Source: Spirochaetae bacterium HGW-Spirochaetae-9 (GTDB lineage: Bacteria; Spirochaetota; Spirochaetia; Treponematales; Rectinemataceae). From it: DNA of 6,722 nt. Position numbers and translations under genes: made by a program. Location: contig PGXP01000193.1 of NCBI GenBank assembly GCA_002839205.1, positions 1 to 6,722 of the forward strand. The letters are read 5' to 3'. The notes below the pieces were generated by a model. It searched no databases. It was given only the letters and a program-made list of their open reading frames with translations, and had not been told where the DNA came from. How positions within the stretch are numbered: position 1 is the first letter of the stretch; each line of letters begins with the position of its first letter. Of the stretch, positions 1 through 5,837 are shown one piece after another.

Positions 1-679
1 CGACCCATATGATGCGGAGCAGGGTGGTGACGAAAATAACGCTCCGCAGCGAAGGTATCGTGACGAGGAAAAATTTCTGGATGCCGTTAGCCCCATCGAC
101 GTCGGCGGAGTCGTAGAGCTCATCGGGTATGCCCTGGAGGCCCGCCAGGAGCATGAGGGCGAAAAAGGGAATGCCCTGCCAGATTATGGTGAGGATCACC
201 GCCGGAAAGGCAGTCGCTTCCTGGGCAAGGAAGGGGACTTTATCCTGGATCATGCCAAGTTTAAGAAGGATGTCGTTGAGAACGCCATAGTTGCCGTCAA
301 AAATCCAGCGCCACATGAGGCCGATGAGGACACCGGGCGTCACCCATGGGATGAGGCTCAGGGAACGCACGAGGCCGCGGCCCGGGAAGCGCCTGTTCAG
401 AAGCAGGGCGAGAATGAAGCCGAACACGAACTGGAAGCCGACGCCGACGCTGACCCATACGATGGTCTTCCACAGGGCCTGCCAGAAGAGCGGGTCTGCG
501 AATATCGCCACATAGTTCTTGAGGCCGACAAAGCCATTGCGGCTCGGCCTCGTGAGGTCATAGCTTCGGAAGCTCATCCCGATCGCGTCGAGTACGGGTA
601 TGAATACCACGGTCAGGACGACGATGAGGGCAGGCGCGATGAGAAGATAAGGCCAGATGTTGGTCTTCCGCTGGATCAC
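1..679 (-). CDS. ABC transporter permease, MalF/UgpA-type (partial, C-terminus off the left edge)
   Basis: Inner-membrane permease subunit of a carbohydrate-type (CUT1) ABC importer; it forms half of the channel fed by the binding protein encoded just upstream. The 226 visible codons show an N-terminal membrane segment (about residues 9-31), further hydrophobic segments near 70-95, 105-125, 159-182 and from 211, and the cytoplasmic EAA coupling loop at about 187-209 (ELYDSADVDGAN...) that docks on the ATPase. Family members are usually about 290-300 residues, so roughly 70 are missing. The start is a GTG at 679-677, preceded at 9 bases by AGGAG (starting IQRKTNIWPYLL); no ATG is available in frame before the upstream stop. 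A second AAGGAG lies directly after the binding-protein stop, 6 bases before an in-frame CTG, so a longer N-terminus cannot be fully excluded. The partner permease and ATPase are not in the window. The family is certain; the substrate is not. Confidence 0.93.
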   Translation of the reverse strand, partial: MIQRKTNIWPYLLIAPALIVVLTVVFIPVLDAIGMSFRSYDLTRPSRNGFVGLKNYVAIFADPLFWQALWKTIVWVSVGVGFQFVFGFILALLLNRRFPGRGLVRSLSLIPWVTPGVLIGLMWRWIFDGNYGVLNDILLKLGMIQDKVPFLAQEATAFPAVILTIIWQGIPFFALMLLAGLQGIPDELYDSADVDGANGIQKFFLVTIPSLRSVIFVTTLLRIIWV

Positions 680-699
680 CTGAGAAATCTCCTGAAGGC

Positions 700-740
700 A
701 AAAGTGCGGCTGCCCCGGAAGCCAGTGCCCCCGAGGCAGC
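700..740 (-). terminator. Intra-operon hairpin plus T run between binding protein and permease genes
   Basis: Read on the minus strand, GCTGCCTCGG (740-731) pairs with CCGGGGCAGC (718-709): ten pairs including one G·U, with a 12-base loop. TTTT follows at 703-700. It fills the 75-base gap after the binding-protein stop. Such hairpins in transporter operons (malE-malF is the known case) act as leaky terminators or 3'-end stabilisers and keep binding protein above permease. That role is inferred here; the pairing is seen directly. Confidence 0.6.
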
Positions 741-754
741 TCACACTCCTTATG

Positions 755-1984
755 TTACCTGTAGAGTCCCGCCTGGAGCTGCTTCATGGCCTCGGCGGCC
801 GTGATCTTGCCAAGGAGGGCAGCCGAAACGGTGTTCGGCCACACGTTGTTGATCCACTCGGTGGTAGTGTCCAGTATGGGGAGGATGCCGGCGAAGGGGG
901 CGCCCTCGATCGATACCTTCATGAACCTGTTGTTCTGGAAGAAGGGAAGCTGCTTGACCGACCGGGAGACGGGAACGTTGCCGGTCACGGTGCACCAGGT
1001 TTCCTGGCCCTTGCCCGTCGCCAGGTAGGCGAGCCATTCGAAGGCCGCTTCCTTGTCCTTGGCGGACTTGAGCATCACGTTCTCGGTGTCGCCCATCGAT
1101 GTCCATTTGCCTACGTCGCCAGGGAAGGGGAAGGCCGCGACATCGTCGCCGAAGGTCTCGATCATGCCAGCCGAGGAGCCGATATGGTGGACGGTCATGG
1201 CCGTCTTGCCCGACTTGAAGTTGGCGATGATCTCGTTGAAACCGTCCATCGGGGCTGTGGGGGGAGCGTAGCCCTTCTTGAAGAGGTCGACGTAGTCCTG
1301 CATGCCCTGGATGGCCTGCGGGGTGGTCATGTCGGCGAAGTTTCCGCCGCGCGCCCAGATGAAGGAACCCCAGGGCTCCTGTCCGCCCTTGGCGCCGCGC
1401 ATGCCAAAGCCATAGACGTCGGTCTTTCCGTCGCCATTGGTGTCCTGCGTCAGTTTTTTACAGGCTTCGAGGAACTCTGCATAGTTCTTCGGAACCGAGA
1501 TGCCGACTTTCTTGAACATCGAGGGCCTGTAGTACAGGTAGAGAACCTGGGTGTTCCAGGGCATCACATAGACGTTCTTCGTCCCGCTGGCGAGCCTCAT
1601 GGTGTCGTAGAGGCTGGCTTCGATCTGGTCCTTGTCCTTCCACCCGGCCAGGAATCCGTCCAGGTTGGCGAGAAGGCTTGAGGCCGTAAAGAGAGGCGTC
1701 GAGGTCAACTTGAAAGACGAGGTATCCGGTCCGCCGCCGCCCATCACCGCCCTGAAGAGGGTCTGGCTGTAACCGCCGCCGTCCCAGGGATATTCCTGTG
1801 CCACAACGGTGATGTTCTTGCCGTTCGTGGCGTTGAAGTCGGCCGCCATCTGCTGCATCGTGGTGGAGTACTTGGGATTGTCGGCCCAGTACCAGTGAGT
1901 CACCGTCACGGGCTTGTCCGCGGCCGAAACCGCGAAGGTGAACAGCATCGCCATTGCGATAACTGCCATTGCCATTCTTTTCAT
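755..1984 (-). CDS. Family-1 extracellular solute-binding protein of a sugar-type ABC importer
   Basis: Periplasmic receptor that captures the solute and delivers it to the permease encoded downstream. The start is the ATG at 1984, because AAGGAGG lies 9 bases upstream; an in-frame ATG at 2020 would add 12 residues and spoil the signal peptide. The product is 409 residues, normal for MalE/UgpB-like proteins. It has a Sec signal peptide (MKRM, then a hydrophobic core, then a likely AxA-type cleavage near FAVSA/AD at 21-22). There is no lipobox cysteine, so it should be soluble in a periplasm. Family hallmarks are the aromatic-rich start of the mature protein (HWYWADNP, 30-37), the hinge strand PWNTQVLYLYYRP (142-154), a calcium-loop-like DTNGDGKTD (181-189) before YGF, and FKSGKTAM (256-263). 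Tryptophans at 31, 33, 143, 205 and 210 are candidates for sugar stacking. It is second in the regulator-receptor-permease operon. The ligand cannot be named from sequence. Confidence 0.95.
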   Translation of the reverse strand: MKRMAMAVIAMAMLFTFAVSAADKPVTVTHWYWADNPKYSTTMQQMAADFNATNGKNITVVAQEYPWDGGGYSQTLFRAVMGGGGPDTSSFKLTSTPLFTASSLLANLDGFLAGWKDKDQIEASLYDTMRLASGTKNVYVMPWNTQVLYLYYRPSMFKKVGISVPKNYAEFLEACKKLTQDTNGDGKTDVYGFGMRGAKGGQEPWGSFIWARGGNFADMTTPQAIQGMQDYVDLFKKGYAPPTAPMDGFNEIIANFKSGKTAMTVHHIGSSAGMIETFGDDVAAFPFPGDVGKWTSMGDTENVMLKSAKDKEAAFEWLAYLATGKGQETWCTVTGNVPVSRSVKQLPFFQNNRFMKVSIEGAPFAGILPILDTTTEWINNVWPNTVSAALLGKITAAEAMKQLQAGLYR

Positions 1985-2053
1985 TTTTCCGAACCTCCTT
2001 GAAATATAAAATCTGAACATATCAATCTGCCGGAATTCAGTATATTCACCTCT

Positions 2054-2788
2054 TCAGTGGCGGCCTGCCGACTTCGGAGCCGTGCCAGGCAAGCGTCGCT
2101 GCCAGGCCTCATCCATGTGGAGTTGCATCGCCGCCGCCGCTCCGTCGGCATCCTGCTCAAGGATTCTGTGGACTATCGCGTCGTGCTCGTCGAAGCTGCG
2201 CCGGAATCTGTCCGGGTCGCTTTCGGCGAAAGGGGCGTTGAGTGCAATAATCTGCGGCGTGATATAGCTGATGAGAGAGAGGCAGACGGGATTGGCGCTG
2301 GCTTTGGCGATGGCCAGATGGAAGAGATGATCTTCCTCGAGAGCCCGCAAACCTTCTCCGGTCTTCACGCGGAATTCCGAATGCCATTTGAGGATCTCGG
2401 TCAGGTCGTCCTGGTTTGCCCTCTCCGCGGCGCGGCGCGCGGCGAAAGTTTCGAGAAGGGCTCGTATCTCGAACAGGCTGGCGGGATCGAAGGCTTCGTC
2501 CAGGCTCCCTATGCTGGCGATAAGCCCCGATATAGCCTTGCTCCCCAGGCCTGCGACGATAGTGCCCCGCTGGGGAAGCGTCTCGATCAAGCCATAATGA
2601 TCCAGCTTGGCCAGGGCCTTCCGGACATAGCCGCGGCTGACATGCAGCGTGTCGCAAAGAGCCCGCTCGGAAGGGAGCTTGGCCCCGGCCTTTATGTGCC
2701 CCGACACTATCTGCCCACGCAGATAATTGAGCACCGCAAGTTCGGGGCCAATGTGGGCGGGGGCTTTCGGCTGTACTTGGCTCGGCAT
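2054..2788 (-). CDS. GntR-family transcriptional regulator, FadR/FCD subfamily
   Basis: DNA-binding regulator of 244 residues, the usual size for the subfamily. Residues about 14-80 form the winged helix: LRGQIVSGHIKAGAKLPSER, then SRGYVRKALAKLDHYGLIET as the recognition-helix region, and the wing PQRGTIVAG. Residues about 95-230 are the all-helical FCD ligand domain. Its Asp/His metal-site pattern is complete: D153 and H157 in EEDHLFHLAIAKAS, H202 in FDEHDAIVHRIL, and H224 in MQLHMDEAW. FCD proteins bind small organic acids through this metal (lactate, hexuronates, gluconate and the like are known in the family). The start ATG follows GGGAGG at a rather long 12 bases. It is first in the operon, 69 bases before the binding-protein gene, and has its own promoter with a palindrome at about +1, so autoregulation and control of the transporter are likely. 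The effector is unknown; an organic or sugar acid is the family-based guess. Confidence 0.95.
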   Translation of the reverse strand: MPSQVQPKAPAHIGPELAVLNYLRGQIVSGHIKAGAKLPSERALCDTLHVSRGYVRKALAKLDHYGLIETLPQRGTIVAGLGSKAISGLIASIGSLDEAFDPASLFEIRALLETFAARRAAERANQDDLTEILKWHSEFRVKTGEGLRALEEDHLFHLAIAKASANPVCLSLISYITPQIIALNAPFAESDPDRFRRSFDEHDAIVHRILEQDADGAAAAMQLHMDEAWQRRLPGTAPKSAGRH

Positions 2789-2816
2789 GGAGAATCTGTA
2801 CCTCCCTGGTTTACAT

Positions 2817-2832
2817 AATTGGTTAACCAGTT
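2817..2832. promoter_or_regulatory. Candidate operator for the GntR/FadR-type regulator
   Basis: The bases AATTGGTTAACCAGTT contain a perfect 10-base palindrome, TGGTTAACCA (2820-2829), and 14 of the 16 bases are symmetric. FadR-subfamily regulators commonly bind TGGT/ACCA half-sites. The two-base centre resembles the UxuR/ExuR type (TGGTATACCA) rather than the three-base centre of FadR or PdhR boxes. It covers the predicted transcription start of the regulator operon, a position suited to repression. Seen: the palindrome and its position. Inferred: which protein binds it. Confidence 0.6.
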
Positions 2833-2838
2833 TGATAC

Positions 2839-2867
2839 AGTATTCTCCAGGGTAAGCGTTTTGTCAA
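2839..2867 (-). promoter_or_regulatory. Sigma70-like promoter of the regulator/transporter operon
   Basis: On the minus strand a perfect -35 box TTGACA (2867-2862) is followed after exactly 17 bases by AATACT (2844-2839), a 4 of 6 match to the -10 consensus. Transcription would start near 2832, giving a leader of about 43 bases before the regulator ATG. The -35 box shares bases with the stop codon of the DUF1801 relic. Confidence 0.6.
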
Positions 2868-3100
2868 ATAAAATCGAACAATCGAATGCACTCGTCCACG
2901 GTGATCCATGATGCGAGTTCGCCGATGAGTTCATAGGGGATGCGTGATGTATCTGCAAAGCGGAGGCAGCTCTTGCCCATGTCGGGTTTTTTCCCGACCG
3001 TGGCGAGGAGGGGCAGGGGCTGTCCGGGATTTCCCAGGTATCCTTCCGGAAAGGTCGCGAGGGGAACGACCCAGCAGGGCATGCCCCAGGCCACATTGGC
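2864..3100 (-). pseudogene. Truncated, internally deleted remnant of a DUF1801 (YdhG-like) gene
   Basis: An open stretch on the minus strand ends in TGA at 2866-2864 and reads like two blocks of a DUF1801 protein, a small cytoplasmic family of unknown biochemical role. Block one (about 3098-3016) reads WGMPCWVVPLATFPEGY, then QPLPLLA, matching the family pattern YGM.(S/C)Y.VP...YP.GY...QPLPF..LA. Block two (about 3004-2867) reads KKPDMGKSCLRF, then IPYELIGELASWITVDECI, matching the C-terminal KLDMGKSCIRF...IP.ELIGE. In intact members these blocks are separated by some 35-40 residues (SQKN..LY...); here they are joined almost directly. Before block one the DNA turns AT-rich and resembles nothing in the family, so the N-terminal half is missing too. 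No ribosome binding site precedes the only ATG (3133). The match is from memory of the family, without alignment. It is most likely a decaying relic; a short functional peptide is the less likely alternative. Confidence 0.55.
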
Positions 3101-3110
3101 TAAAATTATA

Positions 3111-3138
3111 TTGATAAATTTGTTGACAAACATATAGT
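3111..3138 (+). promoter_or_regulatory. Candidate promoter of the flavoprotein/cytochrome operon
   Basis: TTGATA (3111-3116) and TATAGT (3133-3138) each match the sigma70 consensus at 5 of 6 positions, 16 bases apart, in AT-rich DNA. A perfect TTGACA at 3123-3128 lies inside this promoter but has only a poor -10 at 17 bases (TACTCT). Two near-identical octamers, TTGATAAA (3111-3118) and TTGACAAA (3123-3130), repeat at a 12-base step, and TTTGT-TG-ACAAA (3119-3130) is a small inverted repeat between the boxes. Either could be a regulator site. Confidence 0.5.
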
Positions 3139-3296
3139 GTCATACTACTCTGTATTCAGCTTTTACGATGCTGCTGGCTTATATTCGCTTGCGCAATACA
3201 ATCGAAGAGCAGGACATATTGGCACCTTGGAAGCATAAAAATACAGGTATAGAGGAATATTCCACACAATGGGCTACCGCCCAAAAGGGAGGACAG
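3139..3296 (+). other. 5' leader of the flavoprotein gene, no recognised gene
   Basis: About 150 transcribed bases with no convincing coding content. The open frame that starts at 3168 merely runs into the flavoprotein signal peptide and has no ribosome binding site. Just before the Shine-Dalgarno sequence there is a small hairpin, TGGGC-TACC-GCCCA (3270-3283). GGGAGG then lies 4 bases before the ATG at 3297. I see no riboswitch consensus that I recognise. Confidence 0.4.
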
Positions 3297-5130
3297 ATGA
3301 AGGAAAATGAGAAAGCAGGGATCAGCCGAAAAGAATTCGTGAAGCTGGTCGGAACCGGAGTGGCAGTTATAGCAGGCACCACCCTCGTACAGCCACTCGT
3401 GGCCGAAGCCGGCGCCAGCCAATCTTCCCAAAAAGTGGGATCTCGACGCCGACGTCGTGGTCCTCGGCGCGGGCGCGGTGGGAATCACGGCGGCGATCAG
3501 GGCCGTCGAAGCAGGCGCTTCGGTCATCGTGGTCGAAACCAACTACGACATAGGCGGACATGCCATCATTTCAGGCGGCAACGTCCCCCTGGGTGGCGGC
3601 ACGAGTTTCCAGAAAAAGTACGGCATCGCGGATGATCCCGATACCTATTTCAAGGATCTCACCGACTGGTCAGTGGTCGAAGTGAACGGCATGCCCGAGT
3701 ACCGCTATAACGACAGGGCAGTGCAGCGCGCTCTGGCCGACAATTCCGCACCGGCCTTCGAGTTCCTCCTCGCGAACGGCGTGCCTTTCGTTGACAAGGC
3801 TCCCGACAATTCGGGCGGCCACGCCGTGGGCATATCCGCCAAGCGCGAACACCACACCGTGTGGACAAAGGGACAGAGCGCCGAAAGCCCCGCGGGCGCG
3901 GGTGGCACAGCCCTCATGCGCGCCTTGGAAGACAGCGCGAGGAAGAAGGGCGTCAAATTCCTCCTCAACTATCACATGAACACCATCTATAGGGAGCAGC
4001 CCGATTCCGGCAGGGTGCTCGGCATCGAAGCCAGCTACACACCCACCATCCTTCCCGGCAGCAAGGAGCCCTTGAAGAGCTTCAGATCCGACGGGAATAT
4101 CGGCCTCAACCTCCCCTCGGTGACGATCAAGGCAAAAAAATCCGTCATCATCGGAACGGGCGGCAGCACGGGCCATATCAACTTCCGCAGGATGTTCGAT
4201 CCCCGCCTCACCGAAGAAATGCCATTGGCCGGCGGAGAATACTCACCCCAGGACGCTTCGGGCGAACTCGCTGCCATGGCTATCGGCGCCACCCTTTGGG
4301 GCACCGCGAACCAGACTCTCGACAGGAACGGCGCCCTCCGCAAGCGCCCCATAATTGGAACACGTACCAATTATGTCGGCTGGAAGAAGGAATCCCCGAT
4401 CTTCCCGAAGGTTAAAGCCTCAGGTCTCAGTGTCCGCAACTGGCAGGATGCTATCATTGTCAATCAGGTAGGCAAGCGCTTCTACAACGAGATGGAAGAC
4501 GGCTATCCGAACGGCACCACCGAAGGTTTCTTCAAGCCATACGTCCATGGCGACTGGCGCAACGCGCAGAACATCAAGTACAGGCCCATGAACTATCCCG
4601 ACGCAGCCCTGGCCATGAACGAAGGATCCACGGCCCCCGATTTCGGAGCAGGTCCCCAGTGGGCTATCTTCGACTCAGCGGCGGTGACACGAGAAAAATG
4701 GGTTATCAATGCAGAAACCACCAACCCCGAGTACTTCTTCAGCGCGCCCACCCTCGCCGAGCTCGCCGCCAAGATCGAAGCCTGTCCCTTCACGAAAGTG
4801 AAGATGCCGGCGGCCAACCTCGAGGCGACGGTGGCTGAATACAACAAGGCAGTGGAAATGGGCGTGGACGAAGCCTTCGGCAAACCCAAGCCCCTGTACA
4901 AGATCGAAGCAGGCCCCTTCTACGCGGCCTGGGCCACCATCACCGTCCACGATACCTATGCGGGCTTGAGAATCAACATGAAAGCCCAGGTTATGGATTT
5001 GGAAGGCCAGGTTATCCCCGGCCTCTACTGCGGCGGCGAATCCGCGGCTGGCTGCAGCCAGCACGGCCTTGCCCGCTGCTTTGCCCAGGGCTACATCGCC
5101 GGAGGCGAGGCTGCCAAAGAGCCCGTCTGA
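3297..5130 (+). CDS. Tat-type exported FAD-dependent reductase flavoprotein (fumarate reductase/KstD family), frameshifted as written
   Basis: Likely catalytic subunit of a periplasmic reductase taking electrons from the cytochrome encoded next. The ATG at 3297 follows GGGAGG and encodes a signal peptide: SRKEFVK (10-16), a Tat-like motif with RK for RR, a hydrophobic stretch, then LVAEAGA. The FAD domain is one base out of register: its frame is open from 3373 to TGA 5128-5130 but has no start before GTG 3457, which lies inside the first Rossmann strand. Joining both frames gives about 610 residues. In that numbering: dinucleotide motif GAGAVG (57-62) after DADVVVL, acidic strand end VVE (80), SGGN (92-95), the VNQVGKRFYNE loop (about 388-398), HDT (551-553) matching the active-site His of Shewanella Fcc3, and GLYCGGESAAG (575-585). 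The Fcc3 proton-donor Arg402 and carboxylate-binding Arg544 have no clear equivalent. There is no FMN-binding or heme domain. Family certain; substrate unknown; the break may be a mutation or a sequencing error. Confidence 0.85.
3403..3435 (+). other. Frameshift zone in the flavoprotein gene (one extra base, or two missing)
   Basis: Frame of the signal peptide: ...VAEAGASQSSQK, then an Arg-rich run unlike the family. Frame of the FAD domain: ...KPAPANLPKKWDLDADVVV, the typical mature start. Moving from the first to the second requires skipping one base (or restoring two). The shift can lie anywhere from 3373 to 3435. The KKWD start favours a point upstream of the AAAAAG at 3430-3435. The CCC-AAAAA runs (3427-3434) and the GCC repeats at 3408-3420 are the likeliest indel sites. 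Confidence 0.75.
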
Positions 5131-5156
5131 CGTTGTAATCGCTTCATGATGAATGA

Positions 5157-5194
5157 CGGCAGCGAGCCCCGATGCCCGCTGCCGCATCTTTTAC
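5157..5194 (+). terminator. Hairpin plus T run between flavoprotein and cytochrome genes
   Basis: CGGCAGCG (5157-5164) and CGCTGCCG (5177-5184) form a perfect 8-pair stem with a 12-base loop, extendable by ATG/CAT past one bulged A. CATCTTTTACC follows. It fills most of the 82-base gap between the two genes. It may be a leaky terminator or a 3'-end stabiliser that sets the ratio of the two subunits. The cytochrome gene has its own Shine-Dalgarno sequence downstream, but I see no strong promoter, so read-through is expected. Confidence 0.55.
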
Positions 5195-5212
5195 CTTTGG
5201 GAGTACGTATAG

Positions 5213-5791
5213 ATGTCATTTGATCCAAAAACGATACGTATCGGCGTGATCGTCATCGCCGTTTCGGCTTCAGCGGCCATGTTCGGCTATGCCACCAGCA
5301 CCGAAACATCCTTGATCGATTCTGCGACCCTTGCCCGTGCCCAGACACTGTCCACGGGGCCGGCAGCGGCAATAAACCGCGTAGGGGCTGGAACGAATCC
5401 CGGTAGAATGATACCTTTCGTCCTCGCCCAGGCTGACGCCACAAGCGCCGCTACGAGCGAAACCGTCGATGAATCAGCCACGGACGCAGTTTCGGCCGCT
5501 TCGGAAGAGGCTGATGTAAGCGATCCCGAGTATTGCCTGAAATGCCATGGCCCCTTCGAAAAGCTCCAGTCGATGACGGAGGGCTATGTGACGGAATGGG
5601 ATGAGGTGGCAAATCCCCATGTGTACGTACCGCACGACTCGAAGACTTTGGTGAGCTGCGGCGACTGCCACGACCCCCATGCCATACCTTATGAGCCATC
5701 GGAGAATGCCCGGAAGCCGAATGTTAATTACTGCTATTCCTGCCATCACGCCGAAACGCTGGCACACTGTAACGAGTGCCACAAAGAGTGA
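5213..5791 (+). CDS. Tetraheme cytochrome c, electron-transfer partner of the flavoprotein
   Basis: Predicted periplasmic electron carrier of 192 residues linking the quinone pool to the flavoprotein. Four covalent heme sites are visible: CLKCH (108-112), CGDCH (149-153), CYSCH (174-178) and CNECH (186-190). Extra histidines at 136, 141, 156, 179 and 185 are enough for bis-His ligation of all four. Residues about 8-26 are hydrophobic and act as a signal peptide or membrane anchor. Residues about 30-103 are a low-complexity Ala/Ser/Thr/Glu-rich linker, with FVLAQADA (69-76) as another possible cleavage site. The ATG at 5213 follows GGGAG at 9 bases. The heme spacing and the partner gene recall the tetraheme N-terminal domain of Shewanella fumarate and urocanate reductases and the two-gene methacrylate reductase systems, so this looks like the heme half of a split flavocytochrome c. 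No quinol-oxidising CymA/NrfH-type protein is in the window. Heme attachment also requires a cytochrome c maturation system elsewhere. Confidence 0.93.
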   Translation: MSFDPKTIRIGVIVIAVSASAAMFGYATSTETSLIDSATLARAQTLSTGPAAAINRVGAGTNPGRMIPFVLAQADATSAATSETVDESATDAVSAASEEADVSDPEYCLKCHGPFEKLQSMTEGYVTEWDEVANPHVYVPHDSKTLVSCGDCHDPHAIPYEPSENARKPNVNYCYSCHHAETLAHCNECHKE

Positions 5792-5813
5792 TGCCGCGGT
5801 TCTGAATCCAAGC

Positions 5814-5837
5814 GGGGGCTGAGTCGTCTCAGTCCCC
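5814..5837 (+). terminator. Hairpin between convergent cytochrome and tat genes
   Basis: GGGGGCTGAG (5814-5823) pairs with CTCAGTCCCC (5828-5837): ten pairs with one G·U and a TCGT loop. It lies 22 bases after the cytochrome stop and covers the stop codon of the convergent TatA-like gene. No T run follows on either strand, so it is either a factor-dependent end or a roadblock hairpin. The stem is better on the plus strand (G·U) than on the minus strand (C·A mismatch). Confidence 0.5.

Noticed and set aside
704..1681. 325-codon open frame on the plus strand
   Set aside because: Lies wholly antisense to the binding-protein gene, has no ribosome binding site and no recognisable family; a codon-bias shadow in GC-rich DNA.
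2057..2818. 253-codon open frame on the plus strand
   Set aside because: Exact antisense shadow of the GntR gene, which has a clear winged-helix and FCD domain.
3111..3130. FNR or CRP box upstream of the reductase operon
   Set aside because: TTGAT is present but the matching ATCAA half-site is absent at the required spacing, and no TGTGA/TCACA pair is found.
3426..3440. Programmed frameshift element at TCCCAAAAAGTGGGA
   Set aside because: There is a small hairpin around the A run, but the needed shift is +1 and no known +1 stimulator (rare codon or stop at the site) is visible; a plain indel is simpler.
3168..3635. 155-codon plus-strand frame as a separate gene
   Set aside because: Its start has no ribosome binding site, its middle is the flavoprotein signal peptide, and its Arg-rich end is the flavoprotein read out of frame.
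4675..5187. 170-codon minus-strand frame opposite the flavoprotein
   Set aside because: Antisense shadow; no family features and no initiation signal.
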